Below, piece by piece: positions 9,791 through 17,815 of a stretch of 64,000 bases of DNA. Source of the DNA: an uncultured Bacteroides sp. (lineage in GTDB: Bacteria > Bacteroidota > Bacteroidia > Bacteroidales > Bacteroidaceae); contig URWA01000002.1 in assembly GCA_900551445.1 (NCBI GenBank), positions 1 through 64,000 of the forward strand, given 5' to 3'. The notes beneath the pieces are model-generated. The model worked only from the letters and a program-made list of their open reading frames with translations, ran no database searches and was not told the origin of the DNA. A program made the position numbers and the translations under genes. Numbering within the stretch: the stretch's first letter is position 1; every line of letters starts with the position of its first letter.

Positions 9791-9836
9791 AAAAATCCGC
9801 CGGCTAACTCTTTACAAGGTTGGTCGGCGGATTTTT
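9791..9836. terminator. Bidirectional terminator between PNGase gene and S41 peptidase gene
   Basis: Perfect 12-bp arms, AAAAATCCGCCG at 9791-9802 and CGGCGGATTTTT at 9825-9836. A-rich and T-rich flanks make it a terminator on both strands, serving two convergent genes. Confidence 0.85.
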
Positions 9837-9855
9837 CCTTTTCGGCAGGATTGTG

Positions 9856-11427
9856 TTATTGTGGCTCTGTTTTAAACGGTATATTGTGTGTGGCCTTTGA
9901 AGGCAATGTCAGAATGCGTTTTCCAAAAGTCGCACTTTCTACCTGGGGCAGTTTACGGAATTGGGAAACCATGCTCCGGCTGAGGCTTGCAGATGCCGTG
10001 CCTTCATCGTATGTACGTCCGGCTTCGATGAGTGCCTGCTTTAACAGCGGTTCGTTCACATCGCCTATGACATAAGGCAGGAGCGGGTCGTCTTCAATTT
10101 TAATATCAGGGGTCAGGCCGTCGGGCATGCAAGGTGTTTCGCCTAGTGCGTTCTGATAAATACTGATCATGACATAAGCTCCCCAATTGTTAAGTTCAGC
10201 CGGTGTTTTCACATAGAAGTCTTTGGCTGGGAGTAAGGCTCCGGTACAGTATTTCCCGTGAGACTGGCTTCCGATAAGTTTTATCTGCGTGTAAGGCATC
10301 AATCCTCCCAAAAGGGCTTCCGAAGCAGATGCCGATCCGGAACTTATCAGGCCATAAACTTTTTCCAAACCGATATTGGCATCTTTGGTACTCACTTTGA
10401 CGGTTTGATTTTGATCCTGATACTCAAAATCAGTTTCAAAACGAGATTCCAAATCCATGCCTTCTTGTTGGTAATATTGAGTCAGGGCTTTGTTGTAAAC
10501 TTCTTTTTCAAAAACTTCTTTGTTGGTTACTGCGCTTTGGGGAGCGAATAGAGAAGCCAGCACCTGTTCTGTTGTCACATATCCTCCTCCATTGTAGCGT
10601 AAGTCCAGAACGAGTTCTTTGATTTGTTCTGACTTGAATTTACGGCTGATGTCGATGAGCTGAGGGATAGAAGCAAGGTCAAAACTGGTGTAGGCCAGAT
10701 AACCTACCTTTTTGCCGTTGAATTCATAGATGGAATCACAGATAATCGGATTCTCATACATGGAAACGGCAGTAAGTGATACTTCCTTGTTTTGGGCGTG
10801 GATGTAATTGTCCGATTCCAATAATCCAAGCGTGACGGTCAGTGTGCTGCTGTTATACAGGTTCAGGTAATTACTGGAATTAATGATTTTACCATCCAAG
10901 GTGAGTAGGATATCTCCTCGTTTGAGACCGGCTTTGGCGGCGGGAGAATCTTTGTGCACATAATTGACCACTCCTACGTAGCGTTCCTCTCCTTCGGAAC
11001 TTGAGATATCGTATAAGCTCAAATTCCAGCCGAAGGTGGTGACTGTACCGTTTACTTCATTTTCAAAGGAAGCCATATCGTTGGTAAGCATAGACCATTT
11101 GTCTATGTATTTTTCCCCTTCATGATATCTTATGCGGTCGAATGTCCCGATAGGGTCGTTGTTGGTTTCAATGATCCATTGGTTCAGGTCATCGCGAATT
11201 TCCTCGTTCCACAGATAATAAGTCTCCAAAGCGTCTTTTCCAAACATGTTGGCATAATAGGTTTCATTGGATATGCTTTGAGATGAATCGTCATTCTTAT
11301 CCTCGTTATTATTGTCGGATTGGTTGGTGGAAGAGTTGTTGTCTTGTGGATCTTCATCCGCACATCCACTGAATGTGACGCTTCCTAATAGGGCAAACAA
11401 GAGTACCCACGATAGTTTCTGGCTCAT
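9856..11427 (-). CDS. S41-family (C-terminal processing) serine peptidase, lipoprotein
   Basis: Predicted envelope protease. The lipoprotein signal has lipobox SGC at about residues 20-22, followed by an Asn/Asp/Ser-rich linker (25-53). A PDZ domain follows (VVNYVHKDSPAAKAGLKRGDILL, about 150-175) and then the S41 catalytic region: LDLRYNGGGYV, SSGSASASEALLGG with the nucleophile Ser near 366, and SHGKY with the general-base Lys near 392. The Ser/Lys dyad is therefore intact. It stands alone, convergent with the PUL, with a -7 promoter just upstream. The substrate is unknown. Confidence 0.88.
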   Translation of the reverse strand: MSQKLSWVLLFALLGSVTFSGCADEDPQDNNSSTNQSDNNNEDKNDDSSQSISNETYYANMFGKDALETYYLWNEEIRDDLNQWIIETNNDPIGTFDRIRYHEGEKYIDKWSMLTNDMASFENEVNGTVTTFGWNLSLYDISSSEGEERYVGVVNYVHKDSPAAKAGLKRGDILLTLDGKIINSSNYLNLYNSSTLTVTLGLLESDNYIHAQNKEVSLTAVSMYENPIICDSIYEFNGKKVGYLAYTSFDLASIPQLIDISRKFKSEQIKELVLDLRYNGGGYVTTEQVLASLFAPQSAVTNKEVFEKEVYNKALTQYYQQEGMDLESRFETDFEYQDQNQTVKVSTKDANIGLEKVYGLISSGSASASEALLGGLMPYTQIKLIGSQSHGKYCTGALLPAKDFYVKTPAELNNWGAYVMISIYQNALGETPCMPDGLTPDIKIEDDPLLPYVIGDVNEPLLKQALIEAGRTYDEGTASASLSRSMVSQFRKLPQVESATFGKRILTLPSKATHNIPFKTEPQ

Positions 11428-11465
11428 AGTTTAATTTTTGAAGGGTTTGTAAGGATATTAGGTCA

Positions 11466-11473
11466 CAAATATA
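11466..11473 (-). promoter_or_regulatory. -7 promoter element of the S41 peptidase gene
   Basis: Minus-strand TATATTTG, matching the Bacteroidota -7 consensus TAnnTTTG, 39 bases before the ATG at 11427. Confidence 0.55.
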
Positions 11474-11563
11474 TAAAAAGAGAAGAATAAAGGCAATAAA
11501 TTGTAGCTTTTTTCATGGATGGAGCCGAAATGTAACAAATTGTCTGAAAGAGGATGCCGGACA

Positions 11564-11615
11564 TAAAAAATCCGCTCCGTATCAGAAATGACTGGATGCA
11601 TGTGATACGGAGCGG
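11564..11615 (-). terminator. Terminator of the FadL-type gene
   Basis: Arms CCGCTCCGTATCA (11572-11584) and TGATACGGAGCGG (11603-11615) are perfectly complementary over 13 bp. The A-run at 11565-11570 gives a U-tract on the minus strand, 7 bases after the stop of the gene at 11622. Confidence 0.8.
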
Positions 11616-11621
11616 GAAAGT

Positions 11622-12950
11622 TTAAAATTTATAGTTCAAGCTCAGACCGAAGACTTTGTTGGTGCGATAGTAGACGTCTGTTCCACTGAGTCCGGTACCG
11701 TTGTAGCTGGCCACTTCTTTGGTATATTTATCATAGTATGTCCAAAAGTAAGCCACATCGATGCTCCAGGCTTGCGTGAAGTTGATTCTGGCCCCAAAGC
11801 CCAACGAATAGGAATCACAATAGAAGCTGGTGTCGGTCTGGAATTCATCACTGAGGCCATAATTTGTCCGTTGATAGCCCCCGCTGACGGTCAGCCGTTT
11901 GGTGATGTCCCATTCCAGACCTGCCAGGTATTCATGTGTACCGTGTTTCAGCGTTTTCTGACGGTCGTTCAGCATGCCTGCATGCTTGTCATCGAAGAAA
12001 TGATATTCTACCGAAGCACGAAGGTTGGGCAGAATTTCGTATCCGGCGGCTACACTCAGGAAGGCAGGAATGTCGCTTGGTGTCTGTTCACCGTCGGCGT
12101 AAGGTTTCATGATGGCTTCCGGGGTACCCGCAGGCACTTCCAGTACGTTGGTTTTGTTTTCGATGTTCAGGTTTGTCTTGAATTCATATTTGGCTGCCAG
12201 GTTCCAGCGTCCCAGTTTGGCATCTATCCCGAGGATAGGAGTCAGTCCCCATCCGCTTTGGTCACAGTTCAGTTCCAGGTTGGCCAGCTGGCTGCCACCC
12301 AGATTTTCTTTCAGGTACGCTTTCAGGTATCCCTCGTATCCACTGCTTACGTAGTTCATTCGTCCACCTGCAAAAACGCTCAGCCAGTCATTGATTTTAT
12401 AGCTTACTCCCAGTTGCAGCCCGTAAATATATTGTTTGCCGTCCATGGCGGTATTGGTGTCGTACATTTGCGGAGTGACTTTCCCGCCCGTCTGCTGGCT
12501 GATCATTCCCATGGCCAGGGCATCAAACATGGGCAGACCGTTGCTGAACGAGGCCTTTCCTCCACCTCCCGTAATCGCGAAGCTGGCAGAAATCACCCAG
12601 TTGTCTTTTTTGTAAAGTCCTTGAAAGCTGGGGATGAGAGGGGCAGATGCGGTTCCTTTGTACTGGCGGTTGGTTCCGGCACCGTCCGCTTGTTGGAAAA
12701 GTGGAAACGTGGCATTTATTTCGCGTGTCTGATAAGCACTTTGTCCGGTCAGTGACAGATAGAATCCTTCGTGAGACAGGAAGGAAAGTCCGGCAGGATT
12801 ACTGTACACACCGTCTACATCAATGGAAGCTCCTCGTGCGACCATACGGAGGAAAGCGGCATGCTGGTTGGTATTCGTAAGATAATCTCCCGCAAAGGCA
12901 GGGAAAGAAAGACACAGTGTCGCTGCACTGAGGAAAAGAATTTTTTTCAT
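11622..12950 (-). CDS. OmpP1/FadL-family outer-membrane transport protein
   Basis: Predicted 14-stranded outer-membrane barrel of the FadL family, which imports hydrophobic compounds. The open frame runs upstream to 13067, but a signal peptide begins exactly at the ATG at 12950 (MKKILFLSAATLCLSFPAFAG), and a -7 promoter lies between 12985 and 12992, so 12950 is the start. After cleavage come HAAFLRMVARGASIDVDGVYSNPAGLSFL, the NPAG motif being diagnostic of the family, and many amphipathic strands ending in SLNYKF. The transported substrate is unknown. Confidence 0.88.
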   Translation of the reverse strand: MKKILFLSAATLCLSFPAFAGDYLTNTNQHAAFLRMVARGASIDVDGVYSNPAGLSFLSHEGFYLSLTGQSAYQTREINATFPLFQQADGAGTNRQYKGTASAPLIPSFQGLYKKDNWVISASFAITGGGGKASFSNGLPMFDALAMGMISQQTGGKVTPQMYDTNTAMDGKQYIYGLQLGVSYKINDWLSVFAGGRMNYVSSGYEGYLKAYLKENLGGSQLANLELNCDQSGWGLTPILGIDAKLGRWNLAAKYEFKTNLNIENKTNVLEVPAGTPEAIMKPYADGEQTPSDIPAFLSVAAGYEILPNLRASVEYHFFDDKHAGMLNDRQKTLKHGTHEYLAGLEWDITKRLTVSGGYQRTNYGLSDEFQTDTSFYCDSYSLGFGARINFTQAWSIDVAYFWTYYDKYTKEVASYNGTGLSGTDVYYRTNKVFGLSLNYKF

Positions 12951-12984
12951 TCGTTTTAATAGGTTGTTTGTTAGAAATAGGTCG

Positions 12985-12992
12985 CAAAAGTA
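12985..12992 (-). promoter_or_regulatory. -7 promoter element of the FadL-type gene
   Basis: Minus-strand TACTTTTG 35 bases before the chosen ATG. It excludes the longer 13067 start. Confidence 0.55.
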
Positions 12993-13118
12993 ATCTAAAA
13001 TTGCGCAGGAACCAATAAAATGTGCAAAATTTATTTTAAATGAAATTGTTTTATTTGAAACTAACAAGAGGGCGGAGGTGATTTCATACCTTTTTCTTCA
13101 CATCTTGTGCGAAATGTG

Positions 13119-13126
13119 TATCTTTG
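13119..13126 (+). promoter_or_regulatory. -7 promoter element of the MATE gene
   Basis: TATCTTTG, a perfect TAnnTTTG match, 40 bases before the ATG at 13167. Confidence 0.55.
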
Positions 13127-13166
13127 CAAAAGTATGCGTTTTTTACTCAATTCTAATCCCTGACGT

Positions 13167-14489
13167 ATGTACACCAATAAAGAAATCTGGCATGTGACCT
13201 ATCCGATTTTTCTGGGCTTGCTGGCTCAGAATGTGATTAACGTGACCGATACGGCCTTTTTAGGACGTGTGGGCGAGGTCGCGTTGGGGGCATCGGCCAT
13301 GGGAGGATTGTTGTATATCTGTGTGTACACCATTGCCTTTGGATTCAGCGTCGGCTCACAGATCCTGATAGCCCGTCGTAACGGTGAGGGCAATTACCGG
13401 GCCGTGGGACCGGTCATGTGGCAAGGATCCGCTTTCAGCTTTGGGATGGGGGCCTGTTTGCTGTTCTTGATGTATTTCGCGGCCGGACCGTTGATTCGCC
13501 TGCTGATTACTTCCGATTCCATTTATGAAGCGACGTATGAATTCTTTGTCTGGCGTATTTGGGGGTTTCTGTTTGCCTTTGTGAATGTCATGTTCCGCGG
13601 ATTGTATATCGGGATTACCCGTACCAAGGTACTGACCTTGAATGCGGTGGTTATGGCACTGGTGAACGTGGTGCTTGATTACGGACTGGTTTTTGGAGAA
13701 TTGGGCTTGCCGGAGATGGGGGTACGGGGAGCCGCCTTGGCCTCTGTCATTGCGGAAGCTTCTTCACTGGTCTTTTTCCTGCTTTATACCTATTATAAGG
13801 TAGATTTGAAGAAATACGGATTGAACCGTTTCGGACAATTGGATTTGGCGATGGTGATGCGAATTCTGCGTATCTCCTGCTTCACGATGGTGCAGTATTT
13901 TCTGGCCATGGCCATCTGGTTTGTCTTCTTCATGGCACTGGAACGTTTGGGACAGCGGCAGTTGGCAATCGCCAATATTGTGCGTAGTGTGTATGTGGTA
14001 TTGCTGATACCCGTGCAGGCGCTGTCCACCTCGGCCAACACGTTGGTCAGCAACCTGATTGGGGCAGGAGGAGTTTCGGGCGTATTGACGTTGCTGCATA
14101 AGATTGCCCGCATGTCTTTTTTGATTATGGTCGTCTGTGTGGCACTTTGTGTCGCTTTTCCTGAAAGTATTTTGTCGGTTTATACCAATGAAGAAGCCTT
14201 GTTGCGCGAGTCTGTATCGGCCTTGTATGTGGTGTGTGGGGCCATGTTGATTTCCTCATTGGCCAATGTGTACTTTAATGGCATATCCGGTACGGGAAAC
14301 ACGCAGGCTGCCTTGGTGCTTGAAGTATGTGTGCAAGTGTTCTATGCCCTCTATGTGGTAGGGGTAGGTATGATTCTCCAGGCTCCGGTGGCTATTTGCT
14401 TCACTACCGAAGTCATTTACTATATATTGATGCTGACTTTCAGCCTCATTTATCTGAAAAAAGCAAAATGGCAGAATAAAAAGATTTGA
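13167..14489 (+). CDS. MATE-family multidrug/metabolite efflux transporter
   Basis: Inner-membrane antiporter of the MATE (NorM/DinF) superfamily. Twelve hydrophobic segments cover the 440 residues. The start MYTNKEIWHVTYPIFLGLLAQNVINVTDTAFLGRVG is typical of the family, and the two internal halves each begin with a similar pattern. The closest look is to the DinF-like branch common in Bacteroidota. The gene has its own -7 element and is followed by ffh, whose -33 box overlaps its last codons. Substrate unknown. Confidence 0.88.
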   Translation: MYTNKEIWHVTYPIFLGLLAQNVINVTDTAFLGRVGEVALGASAMGGLLYICVYTIAFGFSVGSQILIARRNGEGNYRAVGPVMWQGSAFSFGMGACLLFLMYFAAGPLIRLLITSDSIYEATYEFFVWRIWGFLFAFVNVMFRGLYIGITRTKVLTLNAVVMALVNVVLDYGLVFGELGLPEMGVRGAALASVIAEASSLVFFLLYTYYKVDLKKYGLNRFGQLDLAMVMRILRISCFTMVQYFLAMAIWFVFFMALERLGQRQLAIANIVRSVYVVLLIPVQALSTSANTLVSNLIGAGGVSGVLTLLHKIARMSFLIMVVCVALCVAFPESILSVYTNEEALLRESVSALYVVCGAMLISSLANVYFNGISGTGNTQAALVLEVCVQVFYALYVVGVGMILQAPVAICFTTEVIYYILMLTFSLIYLKKAKWQNKKI

Positions 14490-14514
14490 GCATACTGATT
14501 TTTTTGTAATTTTG
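14485..14514 (+). promoter_or_regulatory. ffh promoter (-33 TTTG, -7 TAATTTTG)
   Basis: TTTG at 14485-14488 and TAATTTTG at 14507-14514, separated by 18 bases. The -33 box lies over the stop codon of the MATE gene. Confidence 0.65.
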
Positions 14515-14554
14515 CACGCTGGAAAATTTTGATAATAAATAAAAAGCAACATAT

Positions 14555-15880
14555 ATGTTCGATAATTTAAGTGAAAGACTGGAACGGTCGTTTAAGATAT
14601 TGAAGGGTGAAGGTAAAATCACCGAAATCAATGTGGCCGAAACCTTGAAAGATGTCCGTCGTGCCCTGTTGGATGCGGACGTGAATTATAAAGTGGCGAA
14701 GAACTTTACCGATACGGTAAAGGAAAAGGCGTTGGGACAGAACGTATTGACAGCTGTCAAGCCCAGCCAGTTGATGGTGAAGATTGTACACGATGAGCTG
14801 ACCACCCTGATGGGAGGAGATACGGCAGAAATCGAGTTGAAAAACCGTCCGGCTGTCATCCTGATGTCGGGTCTGCAGGGTTCCGGTAAGACTACTTTCT
14901 CTGGCAAGCTGGCCCGTATGATGAAGGCCAAGAAGAACCGCAAGCCTTTGCTGGTAGCCTGCGACGTGTATCGTCCGGCTGCTATCGAACAGTTGAAAGT
15001 GCTGGGGCAGCAGGTGGAAGTGCCGGTGTTCAGCGAACCGGATAGCAAAGACCCGGTACAGATTGCGTTGAACGCCATTCAGGAAGCCAAGGCAAAAGGT
15101 TATGACCTGGTGATTGTCGATACGGCCGGACGTCTGGCGATTGACGAGCAGATGATGAACGAGATTGAAGCCATCAAGAAAGCCATCAATCCGGATGCGA
15201 CCCTGTTCGTGGTAGATGCCATGACCGGACAGGATGCGGTGAATACAGCCCGTGAATTCAACGAACGTCTGGATTTCACCGGTGTGGTACTGACCAAGTT
15301 GGATGGTGATACCCGTGGTGGTGCGGCCCTGTCTATCCGTACCGTGGTCAACAAGCCGATTATGTTTGTCGGTACAGGTGAAAAACTGGACGCCGTAGAC
15401 CAGTTCCATCCAGCCCGTATGGCCGACCGTATTCTGGGTATGGGTGATATCGTTTCTTTGGTAGAACGTGCACAGGAGCAGTATGATGAAGAAGAGGCTA
15501 AACGCCTGCAGAAGAAAATCCAGAAGAACCAGTTTGATTTCAACGACTTCCTGACACAGATTCATCAGATTAAGAAGATGGGTAACCTGAAGGAACTGGC
15601 TTCCATGATTCCGGGAGTGGGAAAGGCCATCAAGGATATCGACATTGACGACAATGCCTTCAAGAGCATTGAAGCCATCATCTATTCCATGACACCGGAA
15701 GAACGTACACATCCGGAAATTCTGAACGGTACACGCCGTACCCGTATCGCCAAAGGTAGTGGTACCAGTATTCAGGAAGTGAACCGCTTGCTGAAGCAGT
15801 TCGACCAGACCCGCAAGATGATGAAGATGGTGACAGGCAGCAAGATGGCCGGTATGATGCAGAAAATGAAGAAAAAATAA
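14555..15880 (+). CDS. ffh: Signal recognition particle GTPase Ffh
   Basis: SRP54 homologue that binds 4.5S RNA and signal sequences and, with FtsY, delivers nascent membrane proteins to the translocon. The N domain (about 1-90) begins MFDNLSERLERSFKIL. The G domain contains G1 GLQGSGKTTF near residue 108, DTAGRL, and TKLDGD. The methionine-rich M domain ends the protein (KMMKMVTGSKMAGMMQKMKKK). At 441 residues it has the usual length. It is a single-gene unit with a clear promoter and terminator. Confidence 0.97.
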   Translation: MFDNLSERLERSFKILKGEGKITEINVAETLKDVRRALLDADVNYKVAKNFTDTVKEKALGQNVLTAVKPSQLMVKIVHDELTTLMGGDTAEIELKNRPAVILMSGLQGSGKTTFSGKLARMMKAKKNRKPLLVACDVYRPAAIEQLKVLGQQVEVPVFSEPDSKDPVQIALNAIQEAKAKGYDLVIVDTAGRLAIDEQMMNEIEAIKKAINPDATLFVVDAMTGQDAVNTAREFNERLDFTGVVLTKLDGDTRGGAALSIRTVVNKPIMFVGTGEKLDAVDQFHPARMADRILGMGDIVSLVERAQEQYDEEEAKRLQKKIQKNQFDFNDFLTQIHQIKKMGNLKELASMIPGVGKAIKDIDIDDNAFKSIEAIIYSMTPEERTHPEILNGTRRTRIAKGSGTSIQEVNRLLKQFDQTRKMMKMVTGSKMAGMMQKMKKK

Positions 15881-15904
15881 TTCTTGAAATTGAAAGAATA
15901 CAGA

Positions 15905-15954
15905 AGCGGACAGCAGGAATCTTCCAGGAAGAGACTGCTGCCCGCTCTTTTTTT
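15905..15954 (+). terminator. ffh terminator
   Basis: AGCGGACAGCAG (15905-15916) pairs with CTGCTGCCCGCT (15935-15946), with one wobble, followed by a T-run of eight. It ends at the stop of the convergent namZ-type gene. Confidence 0.75.
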
Positions 15955-17140
15955 ATTCATACAGCAGATATTTTGCACGGATAGCCCGATAGAGTTGCAA
16001 CTCTTTTTCCCATTTCTGGCGGATTTCCGTTTCGGCCTTTCCTTGCAGGATGTCCTTGCGTACTTGCGAGGTCCCCATCAGCAGATCGAACCATTGGGGA
16101 CGGGTGAAGAACCGTTTGGCGGCATCCGGATAGAGGGATTGGTAGGCCCGGTAGAATTGGATGACGTATTGCAGGGAAAAGCCTTGAGGGAGCTGGTCTG
16201 TTGTACGTAAATCTATTCCGTAGCAGGGGCGGTCGCGGTGCAGGGGATGCTTGTCGAATCCTTCCAGGGCCTTGGGAGTGAAATGGAAGGAAAAGGCTTT
16301 GCGCAGGTCGGGTGAGCCGGCTACCTGGAACGGGAACAGGGTACCTCTTCCTACACTCACCGCAGTACCTTCAAACGGGCAGAGGGAAGGATAGAGTGCA
16401 ATGGAAAGGTCATTGGGAAGATTGGGAGAGGGCTTCACCGGAAGCGAATACGGTTGTCCGTGTTTCCAGCCTTCCACGGGGATGATGCGCAAGGAGCATT
16501 GCAGCTGGTGGCCCAGCCATCCTTCCCCGTTGATCATCCGGGCCAGTTCGCCCAGCGTACAGCCGTGAAGCACCGGGATAGGAAGCATGCCCACAAAACT
16601 TTTGTAAGCTGTTTCGCGTACCGGGCCGTCTACGTAATCGCATGGATTGGGGCGGTCCAGCACGATCAGTTCCTTATGATTCTCCGCACAGGCTTGCATC
16701 ACGTAGTAGAGCGTACTGAGATAGGTATAGAACCGGGCACCTACATCCTGCATATCGAAAACCAACACATCCGTACCCGTCAGTTGGGAGGGAAGCGGTT
16801 TCTTGTTTTTCCCATAAAGGGAACGGATGGGGACTCCCGTGCGCAGGTCTTTCCCGTCTTTGACACTTTCTCCGGCGTCGGCCTCTCCCCGGAATCCGTG
16901 TTCCGGTGCAAACACCTGCACGATTTTGAGGTAGGTAGACAGGGTGTCCAGCAAATGGGTTTTCCCGCAAAGTGAAGTGTGGTTGACAACGAGCGAAACC
17001 CGTTTCCCTTCCAGTAGCGGAAGTAATTTATCCAGTTGGTCGGCCCCGTTGCGTACGGTAGCTTGTCCTTGCAGTACCCAAAACCAGAGGCTGCACAGCC
17101 CCAGTATGTAATTCCATCGGAATCTTTTCGTGTAACTCAT
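15953..17140 (-). CDS. namZ: DUF1343 exo-beta-N-acetylmuramidase NamZ (GH171)
   Basis: Family members cleave MurNAc from the non-reducing end of peptidoglycan fragments. The N-terminal hydrophobic segment (about 11-27) is a likely signal peptide or anchor. Recognisable family stretches are VSLVVNHTSLCG, FAPEHGFRGEADAGE, DVLVFDMQDVGARFYTY, VLDRPNPCDYVDGPV and SPNLPNDLSIALYPSLCPFEGT. The 395 residues are the normal length. It is convergent with ffh and divergent from the HD gene. A minus-strand TATATTTG at 17171-17178 is its probable -7 box. MurNAc released in the periplasm could feed the AmgK/MurU-type enzymes encoded 3.4 kb away. Confidence 0.88.
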   Translation of the reverse strand: MSYTKRFRWNYILGLCSLWFWVLQGQATVRNGADQLDKLLPLLEGKRVSLVVNHTSLCGKTHLLDTLSTYLKIVQVFAPEHGFRGEADAGESVKDGKDLRTGVPIRSLYGKNKKPLPSQLTGTDVLVFDMQDVGARFYTYLSTLYYVMQACAENHKELIVLDRPNPCDYVDGPVRETAYKSFVGMLPIPVLHGCTLGELARMINGEGWLGHQLQCSLRIIPVEGWKHGQPYSLPVKPSPNLPNDLSIALYPSLCPFEGTAVSVGRGTLFPFQVAGSPDLRKAFSFHFTPKALEGFDKHPLHRDRPCYGIDLRTTDQLPQGFSLQYVIQFYRAYQSLYPDAAKRFFTRPQWFDLLMGTSQVRKDILQGKAETEIRQKWEKELQLYRAIRAKYLLYE

Positions 17141-17170
17141 GGATTTTTTATAGATTTGTGAGACTTTTTA

Positions 17171-17178
17171 CAAATATA
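17171..17178 (-). promoter_or_regulatory. -7 promoter element of namZ
   Basis: Minus-strand TATATTTG 30 bases before the ATG at 17140, only 8 bases from the divergent HD gene start. Confidence 0.5.
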
Positions 17179-17186
17179 GCACCTTT

Positions 17187-17726
17187 ATGATGAATCCACT
17201 TGCATTGATAGACAAATATTATCCGGTAGAAAATGAGTTGAGACACATTCTGCTGGTACACAGCCGTTCGGTGGCCGACAAGGCACTGGCCATGGCCCGA
17301 AAACATCCGGAACTGAATCTGGACTTGAATTTCATTGAGGAAGCTGCCATGTTGCACGATATCGGTATTTTTGAGACCGATGCCGACGGCATTTACTGTT
17401 TTGGTAAATATCCCTATATCTGCCATGGTTATCTGGGAGCAGAGCTGGTGGCGCGTGAAGGGTATCCGCGTCATGCCTTGGTGTGTGAGCGTCACACGGG
17501 GGCCGGACTGTCCTTGCAGGCTATTCTTAAACAGAACCTGCCGATACCTCACCGCGATATGATTCCCGTCAGCCTGGAAGAACAGATTATCTGTTTTGCC
17601 GATAAGTTCTATTCAAAAACCAAACTGGATAAGGAGAAGAGTGTGGAGAAGGCCCGTAAGAGCATCGAGAAGCATGGCGACGAAGGCCTCACCCGTTTCG
17701 ATGCCTGGTGTAAACTCTTCTTATAG
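17187..17726 (+). CDS. HD-domain phosphohydrolase-like protein
   Basis: Small cytoplasmic metal-dependent hydrolase of the HD superfamily. The HD motif appears as MLHDIGIF near residues 55-62. An upstream His lies in HILLVHSRSVADKA, and later His residues in YICHGYLGAELV and LVCERHTGAG, all as expected for HD proteins acting on nucleotide or other phosphate esters. At 179 residues it is a single-domain form. Two adjacent ATGs (17187 and 17190) are possible starts. Its substrate cannot be inferred; lptD follows but has its own promoter. Confidence 0.8.
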   Translation: MMNPLALIDKYYPVENELRHILLVHSRSVADKALAMARKHPELNLDLNFIEEAAMLHDIGIFETDADGIYCFGKYPYICHGYLGAELVAREGYPRHALVCERHTGAGLSLQAILKQNLPIPHRDMIPVSLEEQIICFADKFYSKTKLDKEKSVEKARKSIEKHGDEGLTRFDAWCKLFL

Positions 17727-17780
17727 AACTAAAAATACATAAATAAGAAAGGGTTTGGCGTTTATTTATCGGATAATGCT

Positions 17781-17788
17781 TACTTTTG
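17781..17788 (+). promoter_or_regulatory. -7 promoter element of lptD
   Basis: TACTTTTG. The TTG inside it (17786) is the first in-frame codon of the longest lptD reading frame, so that codon cannot be the start. The ATG at 17816 is 27 bases further on. A TTTG at 17754-17757 may be the -33 box. Confidence 0.6.
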
Positions 17789-17815
17789 CACCGCATATTG
17801 CGTAAGAAAACGGTA

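Noticed and set aside
14567..15712. 381-codon minus-strand open frame within ffh
   Set aside because: Shadow of ffh; low-complexity His/Gln-rich translation typical of antisense frames.
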